From Datisca glomerata (lineage: Eukaryota; Streptophyta; Magnoliopsida; Cucurbitales; Datiscaceae), in NCBI GenBank assembly GCA_003255025.1, contig QANY01000319.1:186001-250000 (forward strand): a DNA stretch of 64,000 nucleotides, written 5' to 3'. The translations under genes were made by a program, and so were the position numbers. Below are positions 1 to 11,986 of the stretch, in pieces. The notes under the pieces are model-generated. The model was not told where the DNA came from, did not search any database, and saw only the letters and a list, made by a program, of their open reading frames with translations. How positions within the stretch are numbered: the stretch's first letter is position 1; each line of letters starts with the position of its first letter.

Positions 1-1138
1 CCACACTGATCATGTAGCATGCGGCGAGAAAGGCTGGTTCCCCATGGCTTCCATGTCCTCAGTAATGATCTCCCCTTTTGGAGTTTGTCATGGAAGATCC
101 GTCCTAAATTTCTACAATCTTTGGTTGCATGGGTGGTGTCCCGGTGGAAGCGACAGTACCGGGGTGATTCTATTTGTTCCATTTTGGGAAAATTGTCCAC
201 GTAAGGTCTTTGTATGACCTTATCCTTGATTCAGACATCCAACAACGCCTCTACCTTGTCCTTGGAGCAAGGGAAATGCAGTGAATCATCCTTTTCACTC
301 ATGTCCCGCTTTGGCGCTCACGCCCAGGGCTGTTCCATAGTTTCTTGCGGCGTGTACCTCATGGGTTTCCACGTAAGCCCCCCACGTTCACTCTACTCCA
401 TGACGTTTGGCCTAGACGCTGAAGTGTTGGTGCATTGAGTAGCGGCGTGGAGGAGGGAGAACGTGGTGATGTCGAGGTTTTCCGAATGCGCTCTATACTC
501 ATTTATCATTCCACAAATCCACATTGTCACCAAGTTCTCCTACTTCCACTCTACCTGGCAATCCGGTGCTTTGTTCTTGAACTATCTAACGTAAGTCATA
601 AGGCCATCATATTTCCTTTGAGGCTCACGCCCCAACTCGAGAATGCTCATCTTTTCTTTAGACATAAAGAACTTGGTCATGAAGGCAGAAACCATATGCG
701 GCCAAGTTAAAATTGATTTCAGCGTCAGGTTGTTGTACCATGTGTATGAGACTCTTTCAGTCTCATGGAATCATCACATCCATGTGGGCCCAAGTCATCA
801 ATGAAATATATAATGTGCTCTCTTGCACATTCGTACTTCCTATTATACTTACAGAACTTTAGAGGCACATAATCAGATGGGTATGGCCTTATCGCCAACT
901 CAGACGAGTAAGGGGGATAGAAGTCCACTATGATCTCGCTCAAGGTGGCCTTGAGCCTTTCCATCTCTAGCATTTTTTGCAACATCTCCTCTGTAATAAA
1001 AGGGCAAGGGTCAGCATCGTCATTCGGGCCATCATGCGTCGACGTAGTATTTGTGAAGGCTAGTGGGAACGCTGCTGGTGGGATAATGAAGTTTGTGGGG
1101 TTACTTGAGTGACCCTCATTCTGATCACTGTTTTCCAT
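1..1138 (-). pseudogene. Decayed gag of a Ty3/gypsy LTR retrotransposon (5' part of the element)
   Basis: The minus strand starts at an ATG at 1138 and stays open for 137 codons. The end of that stretch (KF-KYN, AREHI-YF, D-LGPHG, MRLKE) has the spacing of the plant retrotransposon gag domain. Beyond the stop near 728 the gag pattern continues in other frames to the left edge (a segment like FNLAAYGFCLHDQVLYV near 640-715, then an EYR-H-ENLDITTFS-like stretch near 430-510), broken by several stops and frameshifts. Gag would form the virus-like particle of the element. The leader and LTR lie immediately upstream at 1139-2640. Protease, RT and integrase would lie outside the window to the left. 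The gag type is fairly sure; the lineage within Ty3/gypsy is not. Confidence 0.6.
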
Positions 1139-1545
1139 CCTGGATCCGGATGAACCCCCGAGATGTGTAGGTGGGATAGGCCTGTTAGCGTCCGCCTGAT
1201 TCGCCGTGTGGTGAGGGATAATATGAACAATAAGTGATGGTGGATGAGGGATCTAGGCGGCCGCGAGGAGAGCGGTCAGCGTGCCCAAAAGGTTGCGGAC
1301 CTCGACGTTAGAAGCTGAAGATCCTTGATAGCGTTAGTCTACTTTGCGACGTCATAATGGCAGCAGCGACGGAGGCGAGGTTGGATCTCTCCTTGGAAGT
1401 AATTTCTTCCAAGTCCTGATTCTCTATCAACGGGTTGACATTGTCCCCTTCCAGGTGGGAAGAGGCTCTGGTAATTCGTCCACGTCCAGCCAGACTCAAC
1501 GAAAATGGTGTTTAGACAAGTCACTCCCCAGTGGAGTCGCATAAA
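1139..1545 (-). other. Leader and primer-binding region of the left-edge gypsy element
   Basis: Between the gag ATG and the LTR end. Read on the minus strand, GCGACTCCACTGGGGAG (1524-1540) follows an LTR end of the form ...CCTAATCA. Plant gypsy elements often place this kind of GGCGACTCC-CTGGGGA stretch at the primer-binding site. The TGG expected at its first bases reads TGC here, which is probably decay. No gene is seen. Confidence 0.4.
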
Positions 1546-1787
1546 TGATTAGGGGTTTTGGGTGATGTGTGATTTGAGTAACCTAGTGTATGACAAGTAA
1601 GCCCGGGAATGTGAGAGATGTGCATATGACTGGAAGGGTGAAGGCCAAGCACCTTAGGACGGCCACCGGAACGTGACAAATGCATTTACTACTCTAAGGT
1701 TGGCGAGAACTCCAAGTGTGAAATATTCTCTGATCTTTGCCCTCGGGAGGTGTAAGAATTGATGAACCCCATAATAATACCGAGTAC

Positions 1788-1799
1788 CCTTTATATAGA
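1788..1799 (-). promoter_or_regulatory. TATA box of the gypsy LTR promoter
   Basis: CTATATAAAGGG on the minus strand, inside the LTR and upstream of the leader and gag, the normal position for the core promoter of an LTR retrotransposon. Activity is not shown. Confidence 0.45.
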
Positions 1800-2102
1800 T
1801 GGGGTCAAATGGGGACCACAATACGTCCTTAGTAACGACACAGAAATCACGTGAGGACCACGCCTAAAATGTGACCATGCTCTTAAAATGACGTCACATT
1901 CATACAACATGACCATATTTTATGCCCGCGGCTAATCGTGCCTTCATGGCACCGAGTAGTCGTACAACCAACTCACAAAGGGGAGGCTTGAACTATGTAT
2001 AGCACTTAACTCGAAGGGGTCTCGAACACGCTGTCAAGCTACTTGACGTCTGACTACCCCAGTGGTGGGTGAGTTCACTCAACCCGCTGTTGGGCACTCC
2101 CG

Positions 2103-2230
2103 GTGACCATTCCGGCGGTGGAGCACCACCCGCTGCCGGTGACCATTCCGACGGCGGAGCACCACCCACTGTCGGTGACCACCCCGATGGCAGAACACCA
2201 CATGCCGCCAGTGACCATCCTGGTAGTGAT
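2103..2230 (+). repeat. 36-bp GC-rich tandem repeat, 3 copies plus a partial one
   Basis: The copies start at 2103, 2139 and 2175 with GTGACCA(T/C)(T/C)CCG..GG and contain GCACCACCC or close variants; a partial fourth copy starts at 2211. Because 36 is a multiple of three, every frame that is open stays open. This explains the overlapping ORFs on both strands at 1993-2457, which should not be read as genes. Confidence 0.8.
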
Positions 2231-2640
2231 GCAAAGGACCCCCACACACCGTCGAGCTTCTCTGGCGGTAGGTGCACTAGTGTGCCCGCCCTCGGGCTCC
2301 CTAAGGGCGGCACAATGAAGGTTTTCCCCACAAGGTGCATCGCGCCCTTTGACCATTCTCTATCAGAAAGGGGCACATCCAAGGTGTCTAAGAAGGCCAT
2401 ACGCTTCAATGGGGTTTTCTTTCTTGGTACATCGTAACCTCGTCCTAATCCTATCAAACCACAGCCTCCAGATTGTTCTCAGACAATGAATAGCTTTCGA
2501 GCCTTTATCGCTAAGGTATAATCTCATCAATGGGCTCTCCACCTTTATAAATCTAGGGGCGGCCCTAGATTTACGTGATGTGATAATTATTTGTAAATAG
2601 TGAACCATTTCATCATGAATGATGCGTCAGGATAACATGT

Positions 2641-3234
2641 GACAATCAAAGAGATGCAAGGTGGTGTCTATATGGCACGATAAGACCGATGTAGGATGAT
2701 GCCAATATGGATCAATTACTTGATAGATATAGAATTACTCTTCATTGTGTCCCATAACAATTTTAATCGGTGTTTACAGGAAATAATTCCAGCCGTGGCT
2801 GTACAAGGAATGGACTGCTTCTTTTTGGCAAAGCAGATCCCAGCGACTGGCTGGTAATTCAAGAACATGACCTATAGCCAAGTACGGATCCCACTGTTCT
2901 ACCCTTGTGAAGGGAGGGAGGGCAGAGGAACAGTTTATCTAATATGGATTGTCTGATCAACTTTTAACTGTCTAGATCGGATGCACTGCCCCTCTGCCAT
3001 GGCAGAGGATCCCTTTGTGCCAAGTACATAGGCATATATTATCAGGATTTGCATTTGCACAAAACTACAAAGTGAGTCACATCCTTTATTGCTTGATAGA
3101 GACATTTGAACTACACATTATTAGCCAATCACCACGACCTTCTTTACATTGGAACATAGAAAGAGCGAATGAAGAAAGTCTAACTAGAGAAGGCGACGGT
3201 TATTATTACAACTGCGAAAGACAAAAATAAATTT
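2641..3234. other. Spacer and probable 3' UTR of PHS1
   Basis: No coding region, repeat or RNA gene is seen. The part next to 3235 should contain the PHS1 3' untranslated region on the minus strand. Confidence 0.5.
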
Positions 3235-6200
3235 TCATGGTAATAATTTAAGTGGTTCAATGTTCCATATGTCCTTGGCATATTCATGGATTGTTCTGTC
3301 GCTGCTAAACTTGAATGAGCCTGCTGTATTCATAATTGACATTCTTGTCCATCTCTGCACAAACATCGGTTATGAAGATTAGGAACAGATTGGTCAGGCA
3401 AATGGTTACGAGCTTGTGTAGATACAGTATATGACTTTGAATGTGTAGATGAAGTACAAATGAACCAAGAACAGATTTAAAGAAGCTAAAAGAACTTTCG
3501 TACTCCGAATTTATTTGAAACATCAAATCGTATTATAATTCTCAGCTTTTTCAAAAACTTGTTTATCTTTTTTGGTTAACGCTGATGAATCATGAGGCAT
3601 GAGCAGCTTATCAACCACTTCAGATCACAACTAAGAAACTAAGAAAGACATAACGTATGGATGGTCTGGTAAATAAGCATGAATGGAAATGAGTTTGTAT
3701 AACTTACTTTTGGGTCTCGATATGCCTCATCGACTTTCTCTTGACATTCAATGTAACTGGGGAAGTCTTTACCCACAAGGAAATAATCTGCACGGCCAAA
3801 ACCTTCATTTCCTTCCAAGGACCCGATCAGTTCGTCATAATTATAAGGCCCAAACACCCCACTTCTGACAAACTCTTTCACTTCTTCAAATCTTGGGTCC
3901 GGAACAAACTATATGAAGATGAGATATGTCATAGATATTATCAAGACCATAGAAACCGGAGACAACAATTATATTTTTCTTCATTGTTCGGAAAAGATAT
4001 ACAGTTAAGAGAGTTATCTCCAGTTGTTTTGCATCTTGCACATTATCCGGGCATTCAGTAAGTTAGGCATACCTTTCCCTCCGCTCTTTCTTTCCTGAGT
4101 CCAGCAATTTCATGAGCTTTAGCACCAAAGAGGAAAAAGTTGTCAGGTCCAACCTCTTCTCTAATTTCAACATTGGCCCCATCCAAGGTCCCAATTAGAA
4201 TGCATCCGTTCATTGCAAATTTCATATTGCTAGTTCCACTGGCTTCCATCCCAGCAGTACTGAAAAAGAGGTAGAATGAACATGAAAAAGTGTGGGATGG
4301 GGTTATTCAGACATAATGGTATTAACTCAATTAATTCATTCATGATGGTCAGCGTAATCTTATTTGTATCCTAAAATAAGTCAACAAAAATTCCAGAAGC
4401 CAAAAGGAAACTTGTAAAAACTAATTACTTGACAGGAATTTCCACAATCATTAAAACATTCAGTCCATTTGTACACTTGACAAGAATTTCCACAATCATT
4501 AAAACATTCAGTCCATCTGTATCCTCTGGTTGAACGAAATCATTTTCAAATTCAACTACTTTGACTCTGGAAACATTTCAGCTTCCTTATTCTTATAATA
4601 AAACCTTATTCTTAATCAATTTTTTCATACTAATGACAACAGGGAAGCTCAGAATCTAAAAGAGTGCAATTTATGAAATTGATGTACCTGATATGCTGTG
4701 ACAGCTCGCTTGCGGGAATAAGTAATTCCGCAACACTTACGTTATAATCAGGAACAAAAACAACCTGAGAGAAAACAAACAAAGACAATTATAACAAATC
4801 ATACATATGAATTAGCAACAAAAACTACAAAAATGTCTTAAGAAAGATAATAAGGATCCACCACAAACATTGTTTACGGGTGAGTTTAGAAAAGCGATGC
4901 ATAAAGACTAAGTATGCTACATAGCCAGTCAGCAAAGACCTAAAAGGATAAACATTGTGTTAGGTTTATTCGATACTAAAACAAATCCACCAATACCTTC
5001 AGCAGGTCACCTATTTCAGGATCATGATTTATGGTAGCACCTACATCTGTAATGAACTTCACAATCCTCTTGGCTTGTACGTAGGTTGCAAATGCTTTTC
5101 CTCCAAATATACACACTCGTGGAACATACTTTGCTTTCCGTTCCTCAGAACTCATTTCTTTCATTTTCTTGTAGCGATAAACAATCCCCAATATATTCAT
5201 GAGCTGTCGCTTGTATTCATGAATGCGCTTTACCTGAATACAATTCCAGTCAATCATATTTATCATCGTCCATAAGACAATCTAATTCTGAATAAAGGGG
5301 TGGAGGGAAATAGGAGCAAGGAACTAATGTCTAAAGAGGTAGCATGATACAAAAATAACAAAGTTGGTTTTCAGAAAATGTGCTTCAGTATAGTAGCTCA
5401 AAAATCCACCAACAGTACATTAGATCATTTCAATTCCAATAGAAACCTTCGTGACTTTTCTATACGAAGTTTCTGGAAGAAATCTCCTTTTCTTCCAATT
5501 CATTGTTTTTTTTCTAGGGGAGAGATATGTTAAATAGAGGTGGGGCAAGTAAGCAGCCAACTTTTGTATAGGACTTATGTGGACCTTCATCGGATGGATA
5601 AGATAATAAATCCTTCCAATATTCACCTCATTTACAAGAGATAACTTCAGAAAAGAAATTACCTGGATATCAAACATTGCATCGGGGCTGACAGAATATC
5701 CAGTTTTTTCTTTGAGGAATGACACAACTTTCAACTTATTGGTCCTTTTCGCTGTCCTCCACTGGGTTTGAAGATCCTCGTTATCAGCAAACTATTGAAA
5801 CAAAGAGTTCACGGTAAGTATTGTCCATATGGCTGAATGACAGAAGACAAGTTCATGAAAGATAAAGAACATGGAAGGTACTGTAATTAACTGTACTAAG
5901 CCAAACATATAAAACTGCAAGGGAAATACACTATATAAGCCTCCATTCTTAAAATGTTTGAATGTGATTTGATAAAGCCACATGGACATAATAAATATTT
6001 TGGAAAGTACACTTATTGTGGGTGCGACACTGCAGACATGTCTTCCAAAGTAAATTAGATCAAAGTACTGACTGGGAAAGATTTCATTGTTCCTCCTGGA
6101 TAAGCTTATTAAGCAAACTAGACAAACACTCTATTGAAGGGTAAGTCCTTTTTTTACTAAGTGGCATGGTCGTATTATTGTCCAAAAATCTGCTTTGTAG

Positions 6201-9200
6201 ATCCATTAAAAGTGAATAAAAATTAAGGCTCTGCAAGTTCTACTTTATTCAAAAAGTCAACCAAAGGATAGTAAAAAACTGAAACCTGATTTAGTTGTCA
6301 GCAAACCACATCCGGTGTTTCAGATGCATTTGTAAGCAATAAAATCAGAAGTACTTACCGTTCGTAGATTGGCCAATTTTTCAGTGTTCAGGACCCAGTC
6401 TTCTGTACCAATCCAACAAGTTATAATTTTACTTAAACCCGGATTGCAAAAACGAATCCATCTTCTTGGTGTAACTCCATTTGTTTTATTTTGGAATTTC
6501 TCTGGCCACAACTACAAAATTATAATGTAAAAGTCATTGAATAAGAAGTTAAGATTAAAGTTGATTGGGATTGAATTGCTAAGGATTTCAAGTGCATTAC
6601 ATTGAAGGAAGAAAGAAAAACCATACCTGATAAAACGCATTAAATACTTCCTCCTTAACTATTTCACTATGTATCTCTGCAACTCCATTTACAGAGTGAC
6701 CACCTACAACACACAGATTAGCCATACGAACCATCTTTGGTGGTTCTGGTAGTGGCTCTGGTGGCACCTCTTTCTTGTTTTGAGTGTCTTCAGTTTCAGG
6801 TCCCTCTTCTTCAGCAGTAGATTCAACTTCTTCTTCAGAAACTTCAAGTTCCTCAGCAACTACAGGGATTTCTTCAGGTTTAGCTATGTCCGAAAATGCA
6901 GCAGGCAAATCGACATTTTCTAAAATTCTCATCTCCTTCAGCCTTTCATGTAGCAGGTCAAGATTTTCGGTACCATATTCCGAAATAATATTTCGAACAA
7001 GCTGGAAAGATGAACAAAAGGAGTTAAGAGAGTTGAAAAGCCCAGCCCGATCACTTCTTAAAACTTAGGTATTGAGGAGATGGGTACTAGAGTCTTATAA
7101 CTAGCACAGAATGGGCAAGTCTAGGCGATGTGGGACAACATTCCAACACACCCTCCTGGACCACAACACAGTAGCCGAACTAAGCAGCATACCAAACAAT
7201 CCGAACTAAGCGGAGAAAGAACCGAACTAAAGCGGCACAAACAAAGGCCCCGCCAAGCTCTAATACCAAGTTGAAAAGCCCAGCCCGATCACTCTTTAAA
7301 ATCTAGGTGTTAAGAAGTGAGATACTAGAGCTTTATAACTAGCACAAAATGGGTAAGTCCAGACAATGTGGGACAACATTCCAACAAAGAGTTTACTTAA
7401 ACTGGATGAGTTATAATTATGTTAGTTTTGCTTAAAGTGCTCAGCATTACCTCTTCATCAATCATTTCAATGATCTCAACATGTCTGGGAAGCAGTTTCT
7501 GCATAAGTTCTAAACTCCATTTCTCCAAAGCCTCTGGAAGAACAGTATGGTTTGTGTATGCCACGGTCCTACCACAAAGACGGCAGAAGATGAGGTATAT
7601 AATGAACTAACTTGAGACTGTACAAAGTGTAGCAACATCTAAGCTAACAAGAAAGAATCAAGTAACAAAAAGACTTCTGGGAATCATAGTAATTTTGACT
7701 TCTAGGAATCAGTTTAGGTAGATATTGGCTTTAAAGATAAAAGCTAGGAAGGTGCAAGTAAAGATAAACAAGGAAAGTACGGTAAAACTGACGTTATTGA
7801 GATAATTTTGTTTTATTAATATATTTTTATTATCACCCAAAAATAGTATAGCTATTACAGCAATATTTTGGAAATAAAACAGCTAATGGTGTGTCCTGCA
7901 CTAATCTGAGTATAATATAAGCTACTCATGTAGCAATTTATATAACTATTTTATAAATATCGCACATAAAGTATTCATCTCCTAAGACGAATCAACCAAG
8001 AACGCTTACTCATAAGGATACACAGAAAACAGTTCTTAGGAAATACCTTTGAGTAATCTCCCAGGCCTCCTTCCAGCTTAGACCATGTACATCTATTAAG
8101 ATTCTCATCAACTCTGGGATGCAAAGAGTTGGGTGAGTATCATTCATTTGTACGGCAACCTTCTCAGGAAAGTCTTCCCATTTTATATGAACTCCAGATC
8201 TTTTTACAAAACGAGCAATTATATCTTGAAGAGAAGCCGAGCACAAAGTATATTGTTGCTTCAGACGAAGGACCTTCCCCTCAACTGAATCATCCCCCGG
8301 GTAGAGTATGAAGCATATCTGAGATTAATATAGATCGTTACACTAGCCTTCCCCAAAAATTCTTCACAAATTTATCAAAGTTAATTATTTGAAATTAGGC
8401 ATTTCTTGAAGGAATGAATTCCTGAAGGTGAACAACACAAGGAATGGACCCCTACCTTAGGAGGCCCAGCTTCTAACAATCCCTCAATGACACAAGGTGT
8501 AAATGACAGAATGAAAGAATGCAAGTGTATTTACTCCAATCAGATATTTTCTTGCTTATGTATTTAGAATCTTTATTGAAATAACAGATACTATTAATAT
8601 GTATGATAGCCGACTTTTAAAAACAAAATTGCATATAGTTGTAAATCTTTAAGTTTCTAAACTCCAGTGGACCTCCAGACCTTTTCAGCGTTTGCAAGGG
8701 CCTCTGATGCTTTGATGTGCTCTCCAGCATTATAAGCAGATAGATCAAAATCTTTTACCGGAGCTTTAGTTGACCAAAGTCTCAGATTTATTGTAGTTTT
8801 TGTTTTATATCCTGGTATTGGAACGTCATATGCAACAGCCTCAATATCTTCTCCTCCAATCCAGTGTTTCTTCCCATCTGAGCCAGTAACTACCTTGCCA
8901 TAGAATTTTACAGGATATACAACATCATTCCTGATGATTTCCCAGGGATTACCCATCTACAAGGACAGCCACAGAATGTAAAACAGTAAATCTAGCCATA
9001 AAATCCATAGATACTGAAAATGGAAAATTTTAACATGTGGCAGGAAGCAGTTCAACCGAAGGGCCAGGAACAGAAAGCATCCACACCTCGAGCCAATCTT
9101 CAGCAACTTCCTCCTGACCATCTTTTGTAATCCGTTGTTTGAATAAGCCATATTTATATCTTAGTCCATAACCCCATGCAGGGTAATCTAACGTTGCCAA

Positions 9201-10662
9201 GGAGTCCAAGAAACAGGAGGCAAGCCTCCCAAGACCACCATTTCCAAGCGCAGCATCTGGCTCCTAAATCAACGAAAGAAATTAGATATGGCACAACTAG
9301 TATAGAGAGAGAGAGCTACTCAATAGTTGCCGATTCATATTCGACATCAAGTAGTTGTGCTAGCTAGTACATGCTAAAGTAAAGAGCAAGAGGAAACTCA
9401 CTTGGCAAGCCACTTCTTCTAGTGTTTGTCCAAGCTTTGTTAATGCCTCTGCATAAGCACCAGTGAACTCCAGATTACCAATGGCATTTAACAGAGCTCT
9501 TCCCTACAGCGTGGACGATAATGAAAATTTGTGCACACAAGTTAGGAGAAAAGAAACTTATCCATTGAAGACAAACCTGCAGAAATTCCATCGACAAATA
9601 ATATGCTTGTTTAACATTCAGCTTTTCATAATATTCGTATGTGGCATTCCAATTTATGATGAGGGCATCACGAACACTCTGTGCTGTAGCATAGAAAGCC
9701 TTCGGAAGGTCAAATCGCTCGGGGGAAAACAATGGGGTGAACTCTGCATGGTATTTAATACTTGAGGCAATGGATGCAGCATCTTGCGAAGAGGAACTTG
9801 GAATGCTTGGAGTTTCTAAATACAGATACGAAGAGTACTGTTTCAGTATTCATAAAAATTTATAAAAAAAGAAATGTGAAGTGGTGCTTAGTTAAAAGCT
9901 GCAAAACAAAAGGAATAATCTGACAAAATGCCCAACAACCCTTACCCAAACTATATGAATACTATCTCCCTGTCAAATAAAACCAGAAAACCTAGCGACT
10001 ACCATAGTTCTAAAAGGTATATCGCCTTGGTTAATTATGGTTTTGAAAGGACAGCTCCTTCCTCTTAAATGGGTGATAACAACTTGAATTCGCTTTGAAC
10101 TTTTTTCCAATGCATTTAAAAATATTCCGTTAGTATTATCTGTCATTGTTTCTCGACGTGACATAACTGTTTCCCGCCCCCACAGTCAATTACAGGAAAA
10201 GAAAATATAATGAAATTACAACAACTTGAATGCACTTCGGACCTGAAGTATTACACTCTTTTAGCAGAGACGGTTAAAAAGTTGGGTAGAAACGAGCTGG
10301 ATATCAAGAACAAAGTTCAACTCAATTACAAGCAGCCACAAGCAGTAACTAAAACCAAGCTCATTATCAAGACTTGCGATTATATTTCATCAAAACAAAC
10401 AACCAGAGCACAGACAAATAAAAAGCATGAATAAGACCGAACCTTCATTGGCAACCGGATCCTTTACTTTCTGCTTAGGCTCACTAGACACACTTCTCAC
10501 CCAAAAAGACTTCCTAAATGATTGCAAATGCGAGGTCTTGATCAATAACAACTTCGATTTGCTATAATTAGCGCCGGAACCGATAAAATTAGAGAGCGAA
10601 TTGCAGTTGGAAAATGCATCAGTTCGATCCAAAGCCACAGTAAACTGCGAACTCGCTGCCAT
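3235..10662 (-). CDS. PHS1: Plastidic alpha-1,4-glucan phosphorylase, L isozyme (PHS1)
   Basis: Starch phosphorylase (EC 2.4.1.1, GT35): reversible phosphorolysis of alpha-1,4-glucans to glucose-1-phosphate in the plastid stroma. Exons on the minus strand: 10662-10443, 9815-9577, 9503-9402, 9263-9087, 8956-8681, 8318-8047, 7568-7451, 7001-6627, 6511-6359, 5791-5663, 5233-4997, 4764-4688, 4259-4073, 3908-3708, 3354-3235. All introns are GT-AG, the frame is continuous, and the sum is 960 aa, the usual size. Residues 1 to about 65 are Ser-rich and basic, like a transit peptide. Exon 8 carries the L-type insertion (about residues 500-557, rich in Glu and Pro), absent from cytosolic isozymes. The pyridoxal-phosphate lysine lies in GTSNMKF (about residue 805). 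Other conserved blocks are [25 protein letters not shown] and RIHEYKRQ. It ends in EPLKLLP. I see no frameshift or premature stop. The intron between exons 7 and 8 holds a TRIM element. Confidence 0.95.
7031..7386 (-). mobile_element. Complete TRIM (terminal-repeat retrotransposon in miniature) in a PHS1 intron
   Basis: Two direct repeats of 118 bp (7031-7148 and 7269-7386) flank 120 bp of non-coding sequence. On the minus strand each LTR begins TGTTGGAATGTTGTCCCAC. Directly next to the LTR at 7269-7386 lies TGGTATTAGAGC (7257-7268), a one-mismatch match to the initiator-tRNA-Met primer-binding site TGGTATCAGAGC. Next to the other LTR is the purine-rich run CCAGGAGGGTG. The whole is flanked by the perfect 5-bp duplication AAGAG (7026-7030 and 7387-7391). 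It has no coding capacity, so it depended on another element's proteins. It has the same orientation as PHS1. Confidence 0.88.
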
Positions 10663-10664
10663 TG

Positions 10665-10683
10665 CTCTCTCTCTCTCTCTCTC
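10665..10683 (-). promoter_or_regulatory. GA dinucleotide tract in the PHS1 leader
   Basis: A (CT)n run on the plus strand, thus (GA)n on the gene strand, ends two bases before the PHS1 ATG. GA-rich leaders are common in plants and can bind BPC/GAGA-binding factors. The role here is inferred. Confidence 0.5.
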
Positions 10684-11986
10684 ACTCAGATCACAAAGAG
10701 ATATTCACTGATATAGTGAGAGGGTGGCATACACTCACTCTAATTTACTACCGCTCGCTCTCAAATCAAAGATCAGATATTTATGAATGCTAAAAAGAGC
10801 TAGACGTTGAAAATGATCGAATCACGAGCCCCACTGCGTGTATTCATGTGATCTCATTTTATATGCGTGGGTTGTGATTTGCTGCGGATGAGAACTCATG
10901 AACCCTCTGTAGCCTCATTTGAAGCTGCATGCCACGTCAAATTCAATGCTCCTTTTTGTTCATCTTGATGGATCGAAAATGGTAGTTTTACTAATAATTT
11001 TCTCACTTTTACTCTTTTTTTTTAATTTTAGAAAATAAGTTTAGAGATAAATTATTCCAATGCACCTCACGATCATAGCAGCTATGATGACATGAAAGAT
11101 AGAGTTTATCAGAGAAGAAACACAAGGGTTACTGATGTTATAATTGAGGTCAAATAAATATGTCATTCCGATTGAATTTAGATGGAATAAACTGACATGA
11201 TCAATAAGTTATTTTTGTTATTTTTGTTGTAAATAAATAAGTTAAATCAGATTATGTGTAGATAATTTAACTCTAGCCTGCAAATAGATGCTAGTGTAAC
11301 CAAAAAAAGTCATTTAAATACAATCAACATATTATTGTTCTTACACTCTCAATGCATATATGTTGAAATTGGAGAATAGGTTTACAAAGCAAGATGCCGA
11401 CCAAGAATAAATTTATTCTCAATAAGCGGTTATAAAAACATGAGTTTATGTTAGTGACGAAAGCAAGATGGGTAAATACAATTTTTAAACCTTACGGGTC
11501 ATCATGATGAGATTGTGAGTTTGAGTCGTAATATGCTTGATCCCGTAAAAAAATCATTTGACTAGAAAAAACTAATTGGAATGAAAAATTTATTTATTTT
11601 CATAATTTACTCTTGAGATTTAGACTAAGTTTTAGTTGATCAAGTAATATGACAGTTATTCATATATTATTTTGACAAAGACTTTTAAAGAATAATAAAA
11701 CATTACTCCATAAATTACCAATCATAACAAAATTATTGTGATTGAAAGCTCATAATTAGCAACTAAAAGAAAAGCAGATGATAATTCCTCGAGTGTGATT
11801 AGTGTGGAACCAAACAAAAGAAGCATTATTAACATTTTCGAATTATAGGAAGTGGCACTGAGTACCATGTCGACCGTCCACCTGTGAGTGTTCAGGTCGA
11901 CGATGGTGACCACTGACATAGTCCAAGGTTTGTGCAAAACAATGAGGGAATGATAGAAACCCCGAGCTTTACACGAACCGTTCAAA
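10684..11986. other. Shared upstream region of PHS1 and the PPR gene
   Basis: Head-to-head spacer of about 1.3 kb that must hold both promoters. A TATA-like ATAAATATC (minus strand, about 10775-10786) could serve PHS1. Upstream of the PPR start are short ATG-to-stop runs (for example the ATG at 11868, six codons). No transposon or RNA gene is seen. Confidence 0.4.

Larger units (their letters stand above)
1546..2640 (-). mobile_element. LTR of the left-edge gypsy element (approximate limits)
   Basis: The 3' limit is set by the leader and primer-site region at 1524-1540. The 5' limit is only estimated, near a TGTCACATGTTATCC run (minus strand) around 2630. A TATA-like box lies about 240 bp before the LTR end, as expected for an LTR promoter. 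A short 36-bp tandem repeat lies inside (2103-2215). No second LTR is present, so the element is truncated by the window edge. Confidence 0.4.

Noticed and set aside
1993..2457. 154-aa minus and 122-aa plus ORFs
   Set aside because: Both are generated by the 36-bp GC-rich repeat inside an LTR.
7031..7386. Possible intronic non-coding RNA or SINE
   Set aside because: Primer site, purine tract, equal LTRs and 5-bp duplication fit a TRIM; no poly-A tail or A/B-box arrangement fits a SINE.
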